From an uncultured beta proteobacterium (GTDB lineage: Bacteria > Pseudomonadota > Gammaproteobacteria > Burkholderiales > Burkholderiaceae_B), in the NCBI GenBank assembly GCA_903924715.1, contig CAIYCP010000349.1, positions 1-5,226 of the forward strand: 5,226 bases of DNA, given 5' to 3'. The notes under the pieces are model-generated. The model searched no databases, was not told the origin of the DNA, and saw only the letters and a list, made by a program, of their open reading frames with translations. Positions 4,403-5,226 of the stretch are shown piece by piece. The stretch's first letter is position 1; every line of letters begins with the position of its first letter. The position numbers and the translations under genes were made by a program.

Positions 4403-5226
4403 ATGACCACGCTACGACTGCTGAAATTCGACGCACAAGAATACGCCACTCAAACCAAATCCAGAACAGCCGAGACAGAGCGAGCCTACATAGACGGCTA
4501 TCCCGCGCAGCTTTGGATTTATCGCTTGGCCGCAAGTCGCTATTGGTGGCTTAGGTACTACTGGGATGGCAAGGTCTGCAGAAAAAGCACCAAGCAGACA
4601 GGCAAGCGTGAAGCTGTCTCGTTTGCCAAAAGCTACTACGACAACATCATCACGCAGGGCACAGTCTTAGATCCACAATCATCAGTGACCAATTTCGGTG
4701 TGTTGGGTGAAGCAGCAGCTGTCACAGAACGGGCAAAGCTACAACGTGGCGACCTGACCAAGATGACTTACGACAACTTTGTTTATCGTTATCAAAAGTC
4801 TGTGTTGCCATATTTCGGCGAAATGGACGTTAAAAACATCAATTATCAAGCACTGGAAAACTATGTGACCGAACTCAGTGCGACTGGAATCAGTGGCACC
4901 ACCATTCGTTCTTATTTGCAAATTGTTCGTAGGGTCTTGATGTTGGCCTGCAGGCGAGGGCTATTGCCTGCTGTGCCTGAATTTCCCAGCGTCAAAATAA
5001 AACTCAAGGCGCGAGGTTGGTTTTCGCCTATGGAGTATCTCACGCTGTATAGAACAGCCAGACGTTTAGCTGGTGTCACCATGGAAATACGCAAATATCA
5101 GGACAGCTTGGGCAATCAGCAGACTCAGTATGTCAGGCGTGACGATCGTGAAAACAAGCTGGGTACTCGTATGTGCTACGTGAAGATGACCCAAGGCCTG
5201 CGTTGGTTGATCGTGTTTATGGTCAA
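4403..5226 (+). CDS. Tyrosine-recombinase (phage-type) integrase, N-terminal 274 residues
   Basis: The frame opens at ATG 4403, just after an in-frame TGA at 4394-4396, and stays open to the window edge, giving 274 residues without a stop. Residues 36-85 (from LWIYRL, through WWLRYYWDGKV, to AKSYYDN) look like a strand-rich arm-binding domain ending in a helix. Residues 98-190 match the helical core-binding domain (SAM-like fold), with VLPYFGEMDVKNINYQALENYV and GTTIRSYLQIVRRVLMLA. The catalytic domain begins near WFSPMEYLTLYRTARR at 206-221 and is cut at LRWLIVFMV, just where the first catalytic Arg is expected. The Arg, His-x-x-Arg and Tyr residues are therefore outside the window. From memory the N terminus resembles integrases of Burkholderiales islands. 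It reads away from the tRNA and would mediate integration at the tRNA-Val site. Fold assignment is good; activity is untested. Confidence 0.88.
   Translation, partial: MTTLRLLKFDAQEYATQTKSRTAETERAYIDGYPAQLWIYRLAASRYWWLRYYWDGKVCRKSTKQTGKREAVSFAKSYYDNIITQGTVLDPQSSVTNFGVLGEAAAVTERAKLQRGDLTKMTYDNFVYRYQKSVLPYFGEMDVKNINYQALENYVTELSATGISGTTIRSYLQIVRRVLMLACRRGLLPAVPEFPSVKIKLKARGWFSPMEYLTLYRTARRLAGVTMEIRKYQDSLGNQQTQYVRRDDRENKLGTRMCYVKMTQGLRWLIVFMV

Larger units (their letters stand above)
4281..5226 (+). mobile_element. Left end of an integrated element (genomic island, ICE or prophage), continuing past the window
   Basis: An interrupted tRNA gene followed directly by a tyrosine-recombinase integrase reading inward is the standard left boundary of a tRNA-targeted element. 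Only the boundary, the attachment flank and part of the integrase are inside the window, so neither the class of element nor its cargo can be given. Confidence 0.75.

Noticed and set aside
4165..4554. A plus-strand open frame starting with ATG right after the right-hand repeat
   Set aside because: It runs through the tRNA sequence and then overlaps the integrase in another frame; it has no recognisable protein character and no convincing ribosome-binding site.
1..5226. CRISPR array, toxin-antitoxin pair, retron or other defence system
   Set aside because: No spaced repeats, reverse transcriptase, nuclease or small toxin-like gene pair is visible; only an element boundary where such cargo might begin further on.

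Overview
The window looks like a chromosomal accessory region of a betaproteobacterium of the order Burkholderiales, perhaps Alcaligenaceae. The reasons are a Bug/TctC-type periplasmic binding protein beside an enolase-superfamily enzyme, an arrangement very common in that group, and an integrase of a type I associate with Burkholderiales. Base composition looks moderate rather than very GC-rich. Genus cannot be fixed from the sequence.

Left third (1-2194, minus strand): a catabolic pair read right to left. A mandelate racemase/muconate lactonizing enzyme family protein (1046-2194) comes first, followed after 39 bases by a Bug-family solute-binding receptor (32-1006). The layout suggests capture of a carboxylate in the periplasm and its conversion inside the cell; the compound is unknown. 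A possible next gene of the operon begins at position 23 and leaves the window. The control region at 2195-2426 is shared with a divergent plus-strand pair and carries a 10-base-spaced tandem repeat.

Middle (2427-4035, plus strand): a small coiled-coil membrane protein of 91 residues, then 37 bases later a secreted alpha/beta hydrolase resembling secretory lipases, complete with signal peptide and Ser-Asp-His residues. The last 38 bases of the small gene recur after the lipase gene (2665-2702 and 4127-4164, 32 of 38 identical), so the lipase sits between direct repeats.

Right third (4127-5226): a strong tRNA-type promoter leads into the 5' half of a tRNA-Val with anticodon CAC. The tRNA is canonical through the anticodon loop (4244-4280) and then departs from a normal tRNA. 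About 120 bases further on starts a tyrosine-recombinase integrase (4403 to the window end), reading away from the tRNA. This is the left junction of an integrated element (genomic island, ICE or prophage) that has cut into the tRNA gene, with the crossover apparently near the anticodon loop. The broken tRNA, the lipase-flanking repeat and the hairpin over the integrase start are the points most worth checking. No complete novel system is visible; the cargo of the element lies beyond the right edge.
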